Below, in pieces: positions 41,056 through 50,580 of a stretch of 64,000 nucleotides of DNA. Under the pieces are notes generated by a model, which made no database searches, was not told the origin of the DNA, and worked only from the letters and a program-made list of their open reading frames with translations. Source of the stretch: Pseudomonas chlororaphis subsp. aurantiaca (GTDB taxonomy: Bacteria > Pseudomonadota > Gammaproteobacteria > Pseudomonadales > Pseudomonadaceae); the NCBI RefSeq assembly GCF_013466605.1, contig NZ_CP059162.1, positions 1,116,001 to 1,180,000 of the forward strand, in the 5' to 3' direction. The translations under genes and the position numbers were made by a program. Each line of letters begins with the position of its first letter. Within the stretch, counting starts at the first letter, position 1.

Positions 41056-42084
41056 ATGAAGATGTTGAAATCCACCCTGGCTGTGGTCACGGCCGCCGCG
41101 GTACTGGGCATGAGTGGCTTCGCGCAGGCGGGTGCGACCCTGGATGCCGTGCAGAAGAAAGGCTTCGTGCAGTGCGGTGTGAGCGACGGTCTGCCGGGCT
41201 TCTCGGTACCGGACGCCACCGGCAAGATCCTCGGCATCGACGCCGACGTCTGCCGCGCCGTGGCCGCCGCGGTATTCGGCGATGCAACCAAAGTGAAATT
41301 CAGCCAGTTGAATGCCAAGGAGCGTTTCACCGCGCTGCAATCGGGCGAGATCGACGTACTGTCGCGCAACACCACCTGGACCAGCTCCCGCGACGCGGGC
41401 ATGGGCCTGGTGTTCGCCGGCGTGACCTACTACGACGGCATCGGTTTCCTGGTGAACAACAAGCTGGGCGTGAAAAGCGCCAAGGAACTGGACGGCGCGA
41501 CCATCTGCATCCAGGCCGGTACCACCACTGAACTGAACGTGTCCGACTACTTCCGTGGCAACGGCCTGAAATACACCCCGATCACCTTCGACACCTCCGA
41601 TGAAAGCGCCAAGTCGCTGGAATCCGGCCGTTGCGACGTGCTGACCTCCGACAAGTCCCAGCTCTACGCACAGCGCAGCAAGCTGGCGACCCCGACCGAC
41701 TACGTCGTGCTGCCGGAAACCATTTCCAAGGAGCCGCTGGGCCCGGTGGTGCGTAAAGGCGACGAAGAGTGGTTCAGCATCGTCAAGTGGACCCTGTTCG
41801 CCATGCTCAATGCCGAAGAGGCCGGCATCACCTCGAAGAACGTCGAGGCTGAAGCCAAGTCCACCAAGAACCCGGACGTCGCTCGCCTGCTGGGCGCCGA
41901 CGGTGAATACGGCAAGGACCTGAAGCTGCCCAAGGACTGGGTAGTACAGATCGTCAAGCAAGTCGGCAACTACGGTGAAGTGTTCGAGAAGAACCTCGGC
42001 AAGAGCACTCCACTGGCCATCGACCGCGGCCTGAATGCGCTGTGGAACAACGGCGGCATTCAATACGCACCACCTGTGCGCTGA
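41056..42084 (+). CDS. aapJ: AapJ, general L-amino-acid-binding protein
   Basis: Periplasmic substrate-binding component of the AapJQMP ABC transporter, 342 residues, with signal peptide to about residue 25 (GFAQA). AapJ-type sequence is clear (KKGFVQCGVSDGLPGFSVPD, DVCRAVAAAVFGD, VLSRNTTWTSSRD). The family binds a broad range of polar L-amino acids, especially glutamate and aspartate. First gene of a four-gene operon. Confidence 0.94.
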   Translation: MKMLKSTLAVVTAAAVLGMSGFAQAGATLDAVQKKGFVQCGVSDGLPGFSVPDATGKILGIDADVCRAVAAAVFGDATKVKFSQLNAKERFTALQSGEIDVLSRNTTWTSSRDAGMGLVFAGVTYYDGIGFLVNNKLGVKSAKELDGATICIQAGTTTELNVSDYFRGNGLKYTPITFDTSDESAKSLESGRCDVLTSDKSQLYAQRSKLATPTDYVVLPETISKEPLGPVVRKGDEEWFSIVKWTLFAMLNAEEAGITSKNVEAEAKSTKNPDVARLLGADGEYGKDLKLPKDWVVQIVKQVGNYGEVFEKNLGKSTPLAIDRGLNALWNNGGIQYAPPVR

Positions 42085-42149
42085 TGGTTCTATCACCCGG
42101 TGGGCCAACCACCGGGTGATGTTCTGTTCCATTATTCCTGGGGCACTTC

Positions 42150-43331
42150 ATGCAAAATTCAATCGGCGCACCAAAGCAGAGGCTCAGTCTCAGCGATCCA
42201 CGAGTGCGTGCGTGGTTATTCCAGATCGTCACGATTGTCGCGGTGATCTCGCTGGGCTGGTTCCTGTTCAACAACACTCAAACCAACCTCGCGCACCGGG
42301 GGATCACTTCCGGTTTCGACTTCCTCGAGCGCAGCGCCGGCTTCGGCATCGCTCAGCACCTGATCTCCTACACCGAAGCGGACAGTTATGCCCGGGTGTT
42401 CGTGATCGGCCTGCTCAATACCTTGCTGGTAACCTTCATCGGCGTGATCCTGGCGACCATCCTCGGTTTCATCATCGGTGTGGCGCGCCTGTCGCAGAAC
42501 TGGATCATCAGCAAACTGGCGACCGTGTATGTGGAAGTGTTCCGCAACATTCCGCCGCTGCTGCAGATCCTGTTCTGGTATTTCGCGGTGTTCCTGACCA
42601 TGCCGGGGCCGCGCAACAGCCACAACTTCGGTGACAGCTTCTTCGTCAGCAGCCGCGGCCTGAACATGCCGGCGGCCTTGATCGCCGACGGCTTCTGGCC
42701 GTTCGTGATCAGCCTGGTGGTGGCCATAGTCGCCATTGTGCTGATGTGCCGCTGGGCCAACAAGCGCTTCGAAGACACCGGCGCGCCGTTCCACAAGTTC
42801 TGGACCGGCCTGGCGCTGTTCCTGGCGATCCCGGCGCTGTGCACGCTGATTTTCGGCGCCCCGGTGCATTGGGAAATGCCGGAGCTCAGGGGCTTCAACT
42901 TCGTCGGTGGCTGGGTGCTGATCCCGGAACTGCTGGCCCTGACCCTGGCCCTGACCGTCTACACCGCGGCGTTCATCGCCGAGATCGTGCGTTCGGGGAT
43001 CAAGTCGGTGAGCCATGGCCAGACCGAGGCGGCCCGTTCCCTCGGCCTGCGCAACGGTCCGACGCTGCGCAAGGTGATCATCCCGCAGGCCCTGCGGGTG
43101 ATCATTCCGCCGCTGACCAGCCAATACCTGAACCTGGCGAAGAACTCGTCCCTGGCGGCCGGTATCGGTTACCCGGAAATGGTTTCGCTGTTCGCCGGTA
43201 CCGTGCTCAACCAGACCGGCCAGGCCATCGAAGTCATTGCCATCACCATGAGCGTGTACCTGGCGATCAGCATCAGCATTTCCCTGCTGATGAACTGGTA
43301 CAACAAGCGCATTGCGCTGATCGAGCGGTGA
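42150..43331 (+). CDS. aapQ: AapQ, amino-acid ABC transporter permease
   Basis: Inner-membrane permease of 393 residues with the large size and split membrane region typical of AapQ. The EAA loop is present (QTEAARSLGLRNGPTLRKVIIPQALR). It forms the channel with AapM. Confidence 0.94.
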   Translation: MQNSIGAPKQRLSLSDPRVRAWLFQIVTIVAVISLGWFLFNNTQTNLAHRGITSGFDFLERSAGFGIAQHLISYTEADSYARVFVIGLLNTLLVTFIGVILATILGFIIGVARLSQNWIISKLATVYVEVFRNIPPLLQILFWYFAVFLTMPGPRNSHNFGDSFFVSSRGLNMPAALIADGFWPFVISLVVAIVAIVLMCRWANKRFEDTGAPFHKFWTGLALFLAIPALCTLIFGAPVHWEMPELRGFNFVGGWVLIPELLALTLALTVYTAAFIAEIVRSGIKSVSHGQTEAARSLGLRNGPTLRKVIIPQALRVIIPPLTSQYLNLAKNSSLAAGIGYPEMVSLFAGTVLNQTGQAIEVIAITMSVYLAISISISLLMNWYNKRIALIER

Positions 43332-43341
43332 GGAAACGCGC

Positions 43342-44439
43342 ATGAGCACTCATACTTTCAAACCCGACATGCCACCACCGAGCAGCAGCATCGGGATCGT
43401 GGCGTGGATGCGGGCGCACATGTTCTCCAGCTGGATCAACACCCTGCTGACCCTGTTTGCCTTCTACCTGATCTACCTGGTGGTGCCGCCGATCCTCAGC
43501 TGGGCGATTTTCGACGCCAACTGGGTGGGCACCACCCGCGCCGACTGCACCAAGGAAGGCGCCTGCTGGGTGTTCATCCAGCAGCGCTTCGGCCAGTTCA
43601 TGTACGGCTACTACCCGATGGACCTGCGCTGGCGCGTGGACCTGACCGTGTGGCTGGCGGTGATCGGCGTGGCGCCCCTGTTCATCGCCCGGGTTCCGCA
43701 CAAGGCCATCTACGGCCTGAGCTTCCTGGTGCTGTACCCGATCATTGCCTACTTCCTGCTGCACGGCGGTCTCTTTGGCATGGCCAATGTCGCCACCAGC
43801 CAGTGGGGCGGCCTGATGCTGACCCTGGTGATCGCCACCGTCGGTATCGCCGGCGCCTTGCCGCTGGGCATCGTGCTGGCATTGGGACGACGCTCGAACA
43901 TGCCGGCGATTCGTGTGGTCTGCGTGACCTTCATCGAGTTCTGGCGCGGCGTGCCGCTGATCACCGTGCTGTTCATGTCCTCGGTGATGCTGCCGCTGTT
44001 CCTGCCCGAAGGCATGAACTTCGACAAGCTGCTGCGGGCGTTGATCGGGGTGATCCTGTTCCAGTCGGCCTACATCGCCGAAGTGGTGCGCGGCGGGCTG
44101 CAGGCGATTCCCAAGGGGCAGTACGAAGCGGCCGCGGCCATGGGCCTGGGCTACTGGCGCAGCATGGGCCTGGTGATCCTGCCGCAAGCCCTGAAGCTGG
44201 TGATCCCCGGCATCGTCAACACCTTCATCGCCCTGTTCAAGGACACCAGCCTGGTGATCATCATCGGCCTGTTCGACCTGCTCAACAGCGTGAAACAAGC
44301 CGCCGCCGACCCGAAATGGCTGGGCATGGCCACCGAAGGCTATGTCTTCGCGGCCCTGGTGTTCTGGATTTTCTGTTTTGGTATGTCCCGCTACTCCATG
44401 TATCTGGAGCGTAAGTTGGACACAGGCCACAAGCGTTAG
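43342..44439 (+). CDS. aapM: AapM, amino-acid ABC transporter permease
   Basis: Partner permease of 365 residues with eight or so hydrophobic segments and an EAA loop ([31 protein letters not shown]). It starts 10 bases after aapQ. Confidence 0.94.
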   Translation: MSTHTFKPDMPPPSSSIGIVAWMRAHMFSSWINTLLTLFAFYLIYLVVPPILSWAIFDANWVGTTRADCTKEGACWVFIQQRFGQFMYGYYPMDLRWRVDLTVWLAVIGVAPLFIARVPHKAIYGLSFLVLYPIIAYFLLHGGLFGMANVATSQWGGLMLTLVIATVGIAGALPLGIVLALGRRSNMPAIRVVCVTFIEFWRGVPLITVLFMSSVMLPLFLPEGMNFDKLLRALIGVILFQSAYIAEVVRGGLQAIPKGQYEAAAAMGLGYWRSMGLVILPQALKLVIPGIVNTFIALFKDTSLVIIIGLFDLLNSVKQAAADPKWLGMATEGYVFAALVFWIFCFGMSRYSMYLERKLDTGHKR

Positions 44440-44449
44440 GAGTATCTCC

Positions 44450-45214
44450 ATGAGTGAAGCGATCAAAAAGCCTGTGGGCCCTGAAGGCATTATTCAGATG
44501 CAGGGCGTGAACAAGTGGTACGGCCAGTTCCACGTGCTCAAGGACATCAACCTCAACGTCAAGCAGGGCGAGCGTATCGTCCTGTGCGGGCCTTCGGGCT
44601 CGGGCAAATCCACCACCATCCGCTGCCTGAACCGCCTGGAAGAACACCAGCAGGGCCGGATCGTGGTCGATGGCGTGGAGCTGACCAACGACCTCAAGCA
44701 GATCGAAGCGATCCGCCGTGAAGTCGGCATGGTGTTCCAGCACTTCAACCTGTTCCCGCACCTGACCATTCTGCAGAACTGCACCCTGGCGCCGATGTGG
44801 GTACGCAAGATGCCCAAGCGCAAGGCCGAGGAAATCGCCATGCATTACCTGGAGCGCGTGCGCATTCCGGAGCAGGCGCACAAGTACCCGGGCCAGCTCT
44901 CCGGTGGTCAGCAGCAGCGTGTGGCAATTGCCCGGGCGCTGTGCATGAAGCCGAAGATCATGCTGTTCGACGAGCCGACGTCGGCCCTCGACCCGGAGAT
45001 GGTGAAAGAGGTTCTGGACACCATGATCGGCCTGGCCGAAGACGGCATGACCATGCTCTGCGTGACCCACGAAATGGGCTTCGCCCGTACCGTGGCCAAC
45101 CGGGTGATCTTCATGGACAAGGGCGAAATCGTCGAACAGGCCGCGCCTAACGACTTCTTCGACAACCCGCAGAACGAGCGGACCAAGCTGTTCCTGAGCC
45201 AGATCCTGCACTGA
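44450..45214 (+). CDS. aapP: AapP, amino-acid ABC transporter ATPase
   Basis: ATP-binding subunit, 254 residues. Walker [10 protein letters not shown], signature [15 protein letters not shown] and Walker [12 protein letters not shown] are all present. ATG 44450 has TAGGAG upstream, 10 bases after aapM. Last gene of the operon. Confidence 0.96.
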   Translation: MSEAIKKPVGPEGIIQMQGVNKWYGQFHVLKDINLNVKQGERIVLCGPSGSGKSTTIRCLNRLEEHQQGRIVVDGVELTNDLKQIEAIRREVGMVFQHFNLFPHLTILQNCTLAPMWVRKMPKRKAEEIAMHYLERVRIPEQAHKYPGQLSGGQQQRVAIARALCMKPKIMLFDEPTSALDPEMVKEVLDTMIGLAEDGMTMLCVTHEMGFARTVANRVIFMDKGEIVEQAAPNDFFDNPQNERTKLFLSQILH

Positions 45215-45236
45215 TCCAGGCACAGCCTTGAAAATG

Positions 45237-45264
45237 AACCCGGCCTGGCGCCGGGTTTATTTTT
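45237..45264 (+). terminator. terminator after aapP
   Basis: AACCCGGC (45237-45244) pairs with GCCGGGTT (45250-45257), loop CTGGC, followed by a T-rich tract. It lies between aapP and the convergent mqsA. Confidence 0.88.
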
Positions 45265-45273
45265 GCCTGGCGT

Positions 45274-45750
45274 TCATGAAGTCGCGAGGCGCGGCTGCTG
45301 CGGCTGGTCGTCGGTCGCCGCTGGGGCCTGCTGCGCGCTGAGGGCATGCACCTCGGCCATCAGTTCGGGATGGCGATCGAGCAGGCGCATCAACATGAAC
45401 AGCGGCTGGGGTGGGGCGACCTCGCCGCGTTCGTAGCGGGAGAAGGCGTTATGCCCGCCGCCGGAGAGCAGCCTCACCGCATCCTTCTGCGAGAGGTGCA
45501 GCTTGCGGCGGATGCGTTTCATCTCGCTGGCCATGAACTGCCGGCAGTCCTCCAGCAACTGGTCGCCGGCGCTGGCGTAGCGTGCGGCGCTGGCCGGGTC
45601 GAATTCGACTTCCCCGCAGGCCTGGCATTCCCAGCCATCCAGGCCATCGACTTGCCGCAACAGGTGCTTGTAATCGATCAGCTCGCTGCGATTGTTGAAC
45701 GGCTGCATGCTGGCCGGGGCACCGCAGCTGACGCATTGTCTTTGTTTCAT
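45274..45750 (-). CDS. mqsA: MqsA, antitoxin of the MqsRA system
   Basis: Zinc-binding antitoxin and repressor, 158 residues. The N-terminal domain has two Cys pairs, C6-x2-C9 and C42-x2-C45, for zinc. The C-terminal domain is a helix-turn-helix (LSQKDAVRLLSGGGHNAFSRYERG). The C-terminal tail (about 25 residues, Gln/Pro/Ala-rich) is longer than in the 131-residue E. coli protein. ATG 45750 overlaps the mqsR stop as ATGA. Confidence 0.93.
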   Translation of the reverse strand: MKQRQCVSCGAPASMQPFNNRSELIDYKHLLRQVDGLDGWECQACGEVEFDPASAARYASAGDQLLEDCRQFMASEMKRIRRKLHLSQKDAVRLLSGGGHNAFSRYERGEVAPPQPLFMLMRLLDRHPELMAEVHALSAQQAPAATDDQPQQPRLATS

Positions 45751-46058
45751 GGGTGTTTCTCCTTGAAGGAGATCACTGGGGGACCGCCGCCGGGGCGGTA
45801 AGTGACTTTGATGTACAGCTCCACGGAATCGATGTGGGTGTAATACACGTCCTGCCAGATTCGATGATCGAGATGGCTGGTCATCGACTTGTAGAGCATT
45901 TTCCCTTGCAGGCCGGCAATCACCTGCTGCATGTCCCGGCAGGTCAGGCCGAGGTGCCGGCCGCTGACCAGGGCGGTTCGGGTAAAGGCGGCTGCCCCTA
46001 GCCGGGCGACATCCGCCTTGATCACCGACAGGTCGTAATGAGGTGTGTGCTTTTCCAT
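45747..46058 (-). CDS. mqsR: MqsR, mRNA-cleaving toxin
   Basis: RelE-fold ribonuclease that cuts mRNA at GCU sites in E. coli, 103 residues. It starts MEKHTPHYDLS, like E. coli MqsR, and keeps the catalytic residues K57 (YKSMT), Q69 (IWQDVY) and Y82 (LYIKV), each one past the E. coli numbering. Toxin precedes antitoxin, the typical mqsRA order. It appears intact. Confidence 0.94.
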   Translation of the reverse strand: MEKHTPHYDLSVIKADVARLGAAAFTRTALVSGRHLGLTCRDMQQVIAGLQGKMLYKSMTSHLDHRIWQDVYYTHIDSVELYIKVTYRPGGGPPVISFKEKHP

Positions 46059-46082
46059 AAGACACCTGGAGTCGAGATGAAA

Positions 46083-46098
46083 TTACCCTTAAAGGGTT
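46083..46098. promoter_or_regulatory. putative MqsA operator
   Basis: Perfect inverted repeat ACCCTT-A-AAGGGT (46085-46097), 27 bases before the mqsR ATG. MqsA binds AACCT(N2-4)AGGTT-type palindromes in E. coli, and this site has the same form and place. Confidence 0.6.
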
Positions 46099-46189
46099 TT
46101 CTTAGCAATTGGATTTCCTTTCCGCTTGCTACCTGCGTGCATCGGCTTTGTTGTTCACCCACGCGAAGCTGACTAATATGCCAAAAAAA

Positions 46190-46210
46190 TTCATCCGATG
46201 ATTGGATGAA
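46190..46210. promoter_or_regulatory. putative autoregulatory operator of the GntR gene
   Basis: TTCATCC (46190-46196) and GGATGAA (46204-46210) are perfect inverted 7-mers around GATGATT, ending 13 bases before the chosen start. The position fits autorepression. Confidence 0.45.
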
Positions 46211-46223
46211 AAGGCGACGGCAC

Positions 46224-46883
46224 ATGACAGAAATTTCTCCTTTGATTAAACGTTCCCTGGTCGATCAGGCCCTGGAACAGTTGCGCCAGCGCATCAATGA
46301 CGGTGTATGGCGCATCGGCCAGCGCCTACCGACCGAGCCGGAGCTGGCGGCGGAGCTGGGCATCAGCCGCAATACCGTGCGCGAGGCCATGCGGGTCCTG
46401 GCGTTTTCCGGCCTGGTGGAGATTCGCCAGGGCGACGGCAGTTACCTGCGCGCGGTGGTCGATCCGCTGGACACCCTCAAGGCGCTGTCTCAGTGCTCCC
46501 TGGCGCAGGCGCGCGAAACCCGGCAGATCATCGAGACGGAGGCCATCGGCCTGGCGGCCCTGCGGCGTACCGACCAGGACCTGCTGGCGTTGCGCGAAGC
46601 CCTGGCCCTCAGCGGCGATCACTATCACGGCGATCTGGAGAGTTACATCGCCTGCGACCTGGTGTTTCACGGGCGCCTGGTGGACGCCGCGCATAACCCC
46701 ACTCTCAGCGAGCTGTACCGCTATTTCTCCAGCGTGGTCGGCGCGCAACTGCGCCAGACGCTGAACATCCATCCCCGGCGCCAGGCGGTGTTCGATCTGC
46801 ACATCGACCTGCTGGACGCCGTCGAGCAGCGCGACCCGGAACGGGCCAAGGCCATTTCCCGGCAGCTGATCAATGAACCTTGA
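46224..46883 (+). CDS. GntR/FadR-family transcriptional regulator
   Basis: A 219-residue regulator with an N-terminal winged helix (QRLPTEPELAAELGISRNTVREAMRVLAFSGLVEIRQGDGSYLR) and an all-helical FCD effector domain with metal-binding-type His residues. ATG 46224 is preferred over 46206, which overlaps the palindrome. The next gene, an MFS transporter, follows at once, so the regulator probably controls it. Confidence 0.88.
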   Translation: MTEISPLIKRSLVDQALEQLRQRINDGVWRIGQRLPTEPELAAELGISRNTVREAMRVLAFSGLVEIRQGDGSYLRAVVDPLDTLKALSQCSLAQARETRQIIETEAIGLAALRRTDQDLLALREALALSGDHYHGDLESYIACDLVFHGRLVDAAHNPTLSELYRYFSSVVGAQLRQTLNIHPRRQAVFDLHIDLLDAVEQRDPERAKAISRQLINEP

Positions 46884-46896
46884 GACTGAGAGCACC

Positions 46897-48192
46897 ATGT
46901 CCAGCCACCAGGCCAATAACCCGCCACCTATTGCTGTCCCTCGACGCGAGGCCGAGCTCGAAGAGCTGCTGATCGACGCCGAAGCCGACGATGCCGAAGT
47001 CCAGCAGAGCCACCCGGCGCCGCGTCGCCCGTGGCTGTTGCTGCTGGGGCTGATCCTGGTGGCGCTGAACCTGCGCCCGGCGCTGTCGAGCATGGCGCCG
47101 TTGCTCAGCGAGGTGTCGCGCAGCCTCGGGCTGTCGGCGGCCCAGGCCGGCCTGCTGACTACCTTGCCGGTGCTGTGCCTGGGTCTGTTCGCCCCGCTGG
47201 CCCCGGTGCTGGCGCGGCGTTTCGGCGCCGAGCGGGTGGTGCTCGGCATTCTGCTGACGCTGGCGGGCGGGATCATCCTGCGCAGTTCCCTGGGGGACGT
47301 CGGGCTGTTCGCCGGCAGCATCCTCGGTGGCGCCAGCATCGGCGTGATCGGGGTGTTGCTGCCGGGGATCGTCAAGCGCGACTTCGCCAAACACGCCGGC
47401 ACCATGACCGGGGTCTACACCATGGCCCTGTGCCTGGGCGCGGCGATGGCCGCGGGGGCGACCGTGCCCTTGAGCCAGCACTTCGATAACAGCTGGGCGC
47501 TAGGCCTCGGCTTCTGGGCGTTGCCGGCGCTGGCGGCGGCGCTGTTCTGGCTGCCCCAGGTCGGCAAGCGACAGGGCGCGCACCATGTGGCCTATCGGGT
47601 GCGTGGTTTGCTGCGCGACCCGCTGGCCTGGCAAGTGACGCTGTACATGGGCCTGCAATCCTCGCTGGCCTACATCGTGTTTGGCTGGTTGCCGTCGATC
47701 CTTATCGGTCGCGGCCTGAGCCCGACCCAGGCCGGGCTGGTGCTGTCCGGCTCGGTGATCGTCCAGCTCGCCAGTTCGCTGGCCGCACCCTGGCTGGCGA
47801 CGCGGGGCAAGGACCAGCGCCTGGCTATCGTGGTGGTGATGCTGCTTACCCTGGGCGGCCTGTTCGGTTGCCTGTATGCCCCGCTCGACGGCCTGTGGGG
47901 CTGGGCGATCCTGCTGGGCGTGGGGCAGGGCGGGACCTTCAGCCTGGCGCTGACCCTGATCGTCCTGCGTTCGAAGGACGCCCATGTGGCGGCCAACCTG
48001 TCGAGCATGGCCCAGGGCATCGGCTACACCCTGGCCTCCATGGGCCCGTTCGCGGTCGGCCTGGTGCATGACTGGACCGGTGGCTGGACGGCCCTGGGCT
48101 GGATTTTCGCGGTGATCGGTCTGGGGGCCATAGTCGCCGGCGTGGGCGCCGGGCGTGCGCTCTACGTGCAGGTCGAAAGCGAAAAAATCTGA
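46897..48192 (+). CDS. CynX/NimT-family MFS transporter
   Basis: Twelve-helix major facilitator of the cyanate/2-nitroimidazole subfamily, about 431 residues. Markers are LILVALNLRPALSSMAPLL in helix 1 and the FGWLPSILIGRGLSP stretch. An in-frame ATG at 46873 overlaps the regulator gene; ATG 46897 lies after its stop. The unusual acidic N-terminal tail (about 35 residues) is cytoplasmic. The substrate is unknown. Confidence 0.87.
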   Translation: MSSHQANNPPPIAVPRREAELEELLIDAEADDAEVQQSHPAPRRPWLLLLGLILVALNLRPALSSMAPLLSEVSRSLGLSAAQAGLLTTLPVLCLGLFAPLAPVLARRFGAERVVLGILLTLAGGIILRSSLGDVGLFAGSILGGASIGVIGVLLPGIVKRDFAKHAGTMTGVYTMALCLGAAMAAGATVPLSQHFDNSWALGLGFWALPALAAALFWLPQVGKRQGAHHVAYRVRGLLRDPLAWQVTLYMGLQSSLAYIVFGWLPSILIGRGLSPTQAGLVLSGSVIVQLASSLAAPWLATRGKDQRLAIVVVMLLTLGGLFGCLYAPLDGLWGWAILLGVGQGGTFSLALTLIVLRSKDAHVAANLSSMAQGIGYTLASMGPFAVGLVHDWTGGWTALGWIFAVIGLGAIVAGVGAGRALYVQVESEKI

Positions 48193-48291
48193 TCTGCCCC
48201 ACTGTCGGTATTTGCGCGGCGAATGCCGATAGTGTTTCCCGGGTTTGCAGACTATCGTGCAGGCATCTTTCCCTGAGTCGGAGCCTGTTTC

Positions 48292-48762
48292 ATGAGTGAC
48301 GCCCACCGCGCCTTGATCACTGAGTTCTATAGCGCCTTCCAGCGCCTGGATGCCGAGGCCATGGCCGCCTGCTACACCGAGGATGTGCTGTTCAGTGATC
48401 CGGCGTTCGGCGAACTGCGCGGCCGCGATGCCGGAGACATGTGGCGCATGCTCACCACCCGGGCCAAGGATTTCTCCCTGACCTTCGACAATGTGCGCGC
48501 CGACGAGCGCAGCGGCGAGGCTCATTGGGTGGCGACTTACCTGTTCAGCCAGACCGGCAATACCGTGGTCAACGATATCCAGGCGCGTTTCGTGTTCCGT
48601 GACGGCAAGATCTGCGAGCACCACGATCATTTCAATATGTGGCGCTGGGCCCGCCAGGCCCTGGGCACCAAGGGCCTGATCCTCGGCTGGACCCCACTGC
48701 TGAAAAACGCCGTGCGCGCCCAGGCCCGCAAAGGCCTGAAAGCCTTCCAGGCCGGCCGCTGA
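48292..48762 (+). CDS. SnoaL-like/NTF2-fold protein
   Basis: A 156-residue protein with the NTF2-like pattern (ALITEFYSAFQRLDAEAMAACYTEDVLFSDPAFGELRG). Such domains are small enzymes or ligand binders. No specific activity can be assigned. Confidence 0.85.
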   Translation: MSDAHRALITEFYSAFQRLDAEAMAACYTEDVLFSDPAFGELRGRDAGDMWRMLTTRAKDFSLTFDNVRADERSGEAHWVATYLFSQTGNTVVNDIQARFVFRDGKICEHHDHFNMWRWARQALGTKGLILGWTPLLKNAVRAQARKGLKAFQAGR

Positions 48763-48813
48763 ATCTTTGCCTCTGGTAAGATCGCGGCTTGTTATCCACA
48801 TGCCGCGATCACC

Positions 48814-49137
48814 GTGACCCGCCCCAGCCAATCCCCCGCCAACGACGCCGAGCCTGTACCCGTGGTGAGCAAACCCTGGTTTGTCTACCTGGTGCGCGCC
48901 GCCAACGGCGCCTTGTACTGCGGCATCAGCGACGACCCGGTCAAGCGTTTCGCCAAGCACCAGAGCGGCAAGGGCGCACGCTTCTTCCTCTCCAGCCCGG
49001 CCGTCGCGCTGGTCTATACCGAAGCCTGCCGCGACAAGAGCGAAGCCCTGCGCCAGGAGCGGCTGATCAAGAAACTCCGGAAAAGCGCCAAGGAATGCCT
49101 GGTGGCCTCGGCCACTGTGGCTTATCAAGCTGACTGA
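48814..49137 (+). CDS. GIY-YIG nuclease-domain protein (YhbQ type)
   Basis: A 107-residue protein with [20 protein letters not shown] (the GIY-YIG core in variant YLV...YCG form), the conserved Arg in [10 protein letters not shown] and a catalytic Glu in [14 protein letters not shown]. The start is GTG 48814. It belongs to the small stand-alone UPF0213/YhbQ class linked to DNA repair. Confidence 0.9.
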   Translation: MTRPSQSPANDAEPVPVVSKPWFVYLVRAANGALYCGISDDPVKRFAKHQSGKGARFFLSSPAVALVYTEACRDKSEALRQERLIKKLRKSAKECLVASATVAYQAD

Positions 49138-49221
49138 TACGCTGCCATCAGACAGAGCGGTGGGCTGCCAGGAGTTTGCGCGCTAAGCTGGTTCTTCCTA
49201 CTTATCCAGTGGAACCCCAGC

Positions 49222-50157
49222 ATGTCAGAGTTGATTCTGCATCATTACCCGACCTCGCCTTTCGCGGAAAAGGCCCGGCTGTTGCTGGGCTTCAAGGGCC
49301 TGTCCTGGCGTTCGGTGAAGATCTCGCCGGTGATGCCCAAACCCGATCTCACCGCGCTCACTGGCGGTTACCGCAAGACCCCGGTGCTGCAGGTCGGTGC
49401 CGATATCTATTGCGACACGGCGCTGATCGCCCGGCGGCTGGAACAGGAAAAGGCTTCGCCGGCACTGTTTCCCGAAGGCCGGGAAATGGTCAGCGCAACC
49501 TTCGCGGCCTGGGCCGATTCGGTGGTGTTCCAGCATACGGTGAGCCTGGTCTTCCAGCCGGAGTCGGCGGCCGTGCGTTTCGGCCATTTGCCGCCGGAAG
49601 CGGTCAAGGCCTTCATGGTCGACCGCGCCGGGCTGTTCAGCGGCGGTAGTTCTACCCGAGTGCCACTGGAGTTGGCCAAGCATCAATGGCCGACGCTGAT
49701 GGCGCGCCTGGAGCAGCAGTTGCAGCGCGAGGAAGGCGACTTCCTGTTCGGCGATCCGTCGATTGCCGATTTCGCCATGGCTCATCCCCTGTGGTTCCTC
49801 AAGGGCACGCCGGTGACCGCGCCACTGGTGGACGCCTATCCGGCGGTGTCGGCGTGGCTCGCCTGGGTATTGGGTTTCGGTCATGGCGCTTCCAGTGCCA
49901 TGACCTCCGAGGAGGCGCTCGAAGTAGCACGCAGGGCTACACCGGCAGCCTTGCCGGATGAAGTCTTCATGGACCCGAATGGTTTTGAGGCTGGCCAGCC
50001 GGTGCGGATCGCGGCGACCGACTATGGCGTCGATCCGGTAGAGGGGGAGTTGCTGTTCGCCGGGCGCGAGGAGTTGATCCTGCGTCGCGAAGACCCGCGC
50101 GGCGGGTTGGTGCATGTGCACTTCCCGCGTTTCGGGTTCCGCATCGAGGCGCTGTAA
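49222..50157 (+). CDS. glutathione S-transferase-like protein with C-terminal extension
   Basis: A 311-residue protein. The N-terminal thioredoxin-fold domain shows YPTSPFAEKARLLLGFKGL and the cis-Pro segment KTPVLQVGADIYCDTALI. A helical GST domain follows. About 90 extra residues at the C-terminus (after about 220) form a separate small domain not found in standard GSTs of about 210 residues. The substrate is unknown. Confidence 0.87.
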   Translation: MSELILHHYPTSPFAEKARLLLGFKGLSWRSVKISPVMPKPDLTALTGGYRKTPVLQVGADIYCDTALIARRLEQEKASPALFPEGREMVSATFAAWADSVVFQHTVSLVFQPESAAVRFGHLPPEAVKAFMVDRAGLFSGGSSTRVPLELAKHQWPTLMARLEQQLQREEGDFLFGDPSIADFAMAHPLWFLKGTPVTAPLVDAYPAVSAWLAWVLGFGHGASSAMTSEEALEVARRATPAALPDEVFMDPNGFEAGQPVRIAATDYGVDPVEGELLFAGREELILRREDPRGGLVHVHFPRFGFRIEAL

Positions 50158-50167
50158 AACTGAGAAC

Positions 50168-50222
50168 CTATCGTGAGCCGGCTCGCTCTTACAGCCTGTA
50201 GGGGTGGGCTGGCTCGTGATGA
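50168..50222. repeat. degenerate REP pair
   Basis: CTATCGTGAGCCGGCTCGCT and the inverted TGTAGGGGTGGGCTGGCTCG-TGATG, second REP family, between convergent GST and glutaredoxin genes. Confidence 0.6.
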
Positions 50223-50226
50223 AGGC

Positions 50227-50580
50227 TTAGCGCTGCAACGCCGCCATGATCTGCTCCGGATCGTAGGTGCGGATCAGCGTGCCATTCACATCGAGGATCG
50301 GAATCCCTCGTCCGCCCAAGGCTTCATAGGCCTTGCGCGCCTCGGCATCCTTCTCGATATCGAACTCGCGAAAGGCAATGCCCTTCTGATCGAGGAAGCG
50401 CCGGGTGGCCTTGCAGTAGCCGCACCAGTCGGTGGCGTAGAGCACCACCCGAGCATTGGCCCGAACCTGCTCCGAGGCGGCCTGCGAGGGGTTGAACAGG
50501 CGCTCGAGCTTGCCCCAGTTCTGGTACGCCACGACCACCAGCAGGATCAGCAGGAACTTCTTCAGTACGCCCTGCAGCAT
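50227..50580 (-). CDS. membrane-anchored glutaredoxin-like protein
   Basis: A 117-residue protein with an N-terminal membrane helix (about 5-20) and a glutaredoxin domain. Active site C53-G-Y-C56 and cis-Pro segment GRGIPILDVNG. The start shares a base with the NdpA stop (TGATG), so it is translated with that gene. Confidence 0.88.
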   Translation of the reverse strand: MLQGVLKKFLLILLVVVAYQNWGKLERLFNPSQAASEQVRANARVVLYATDWCGYCKATRRFLDQKGIAFREFDIEKDAEARKAYEALGGRGIPILDVNGTLIRTYDPEQIMAALQR

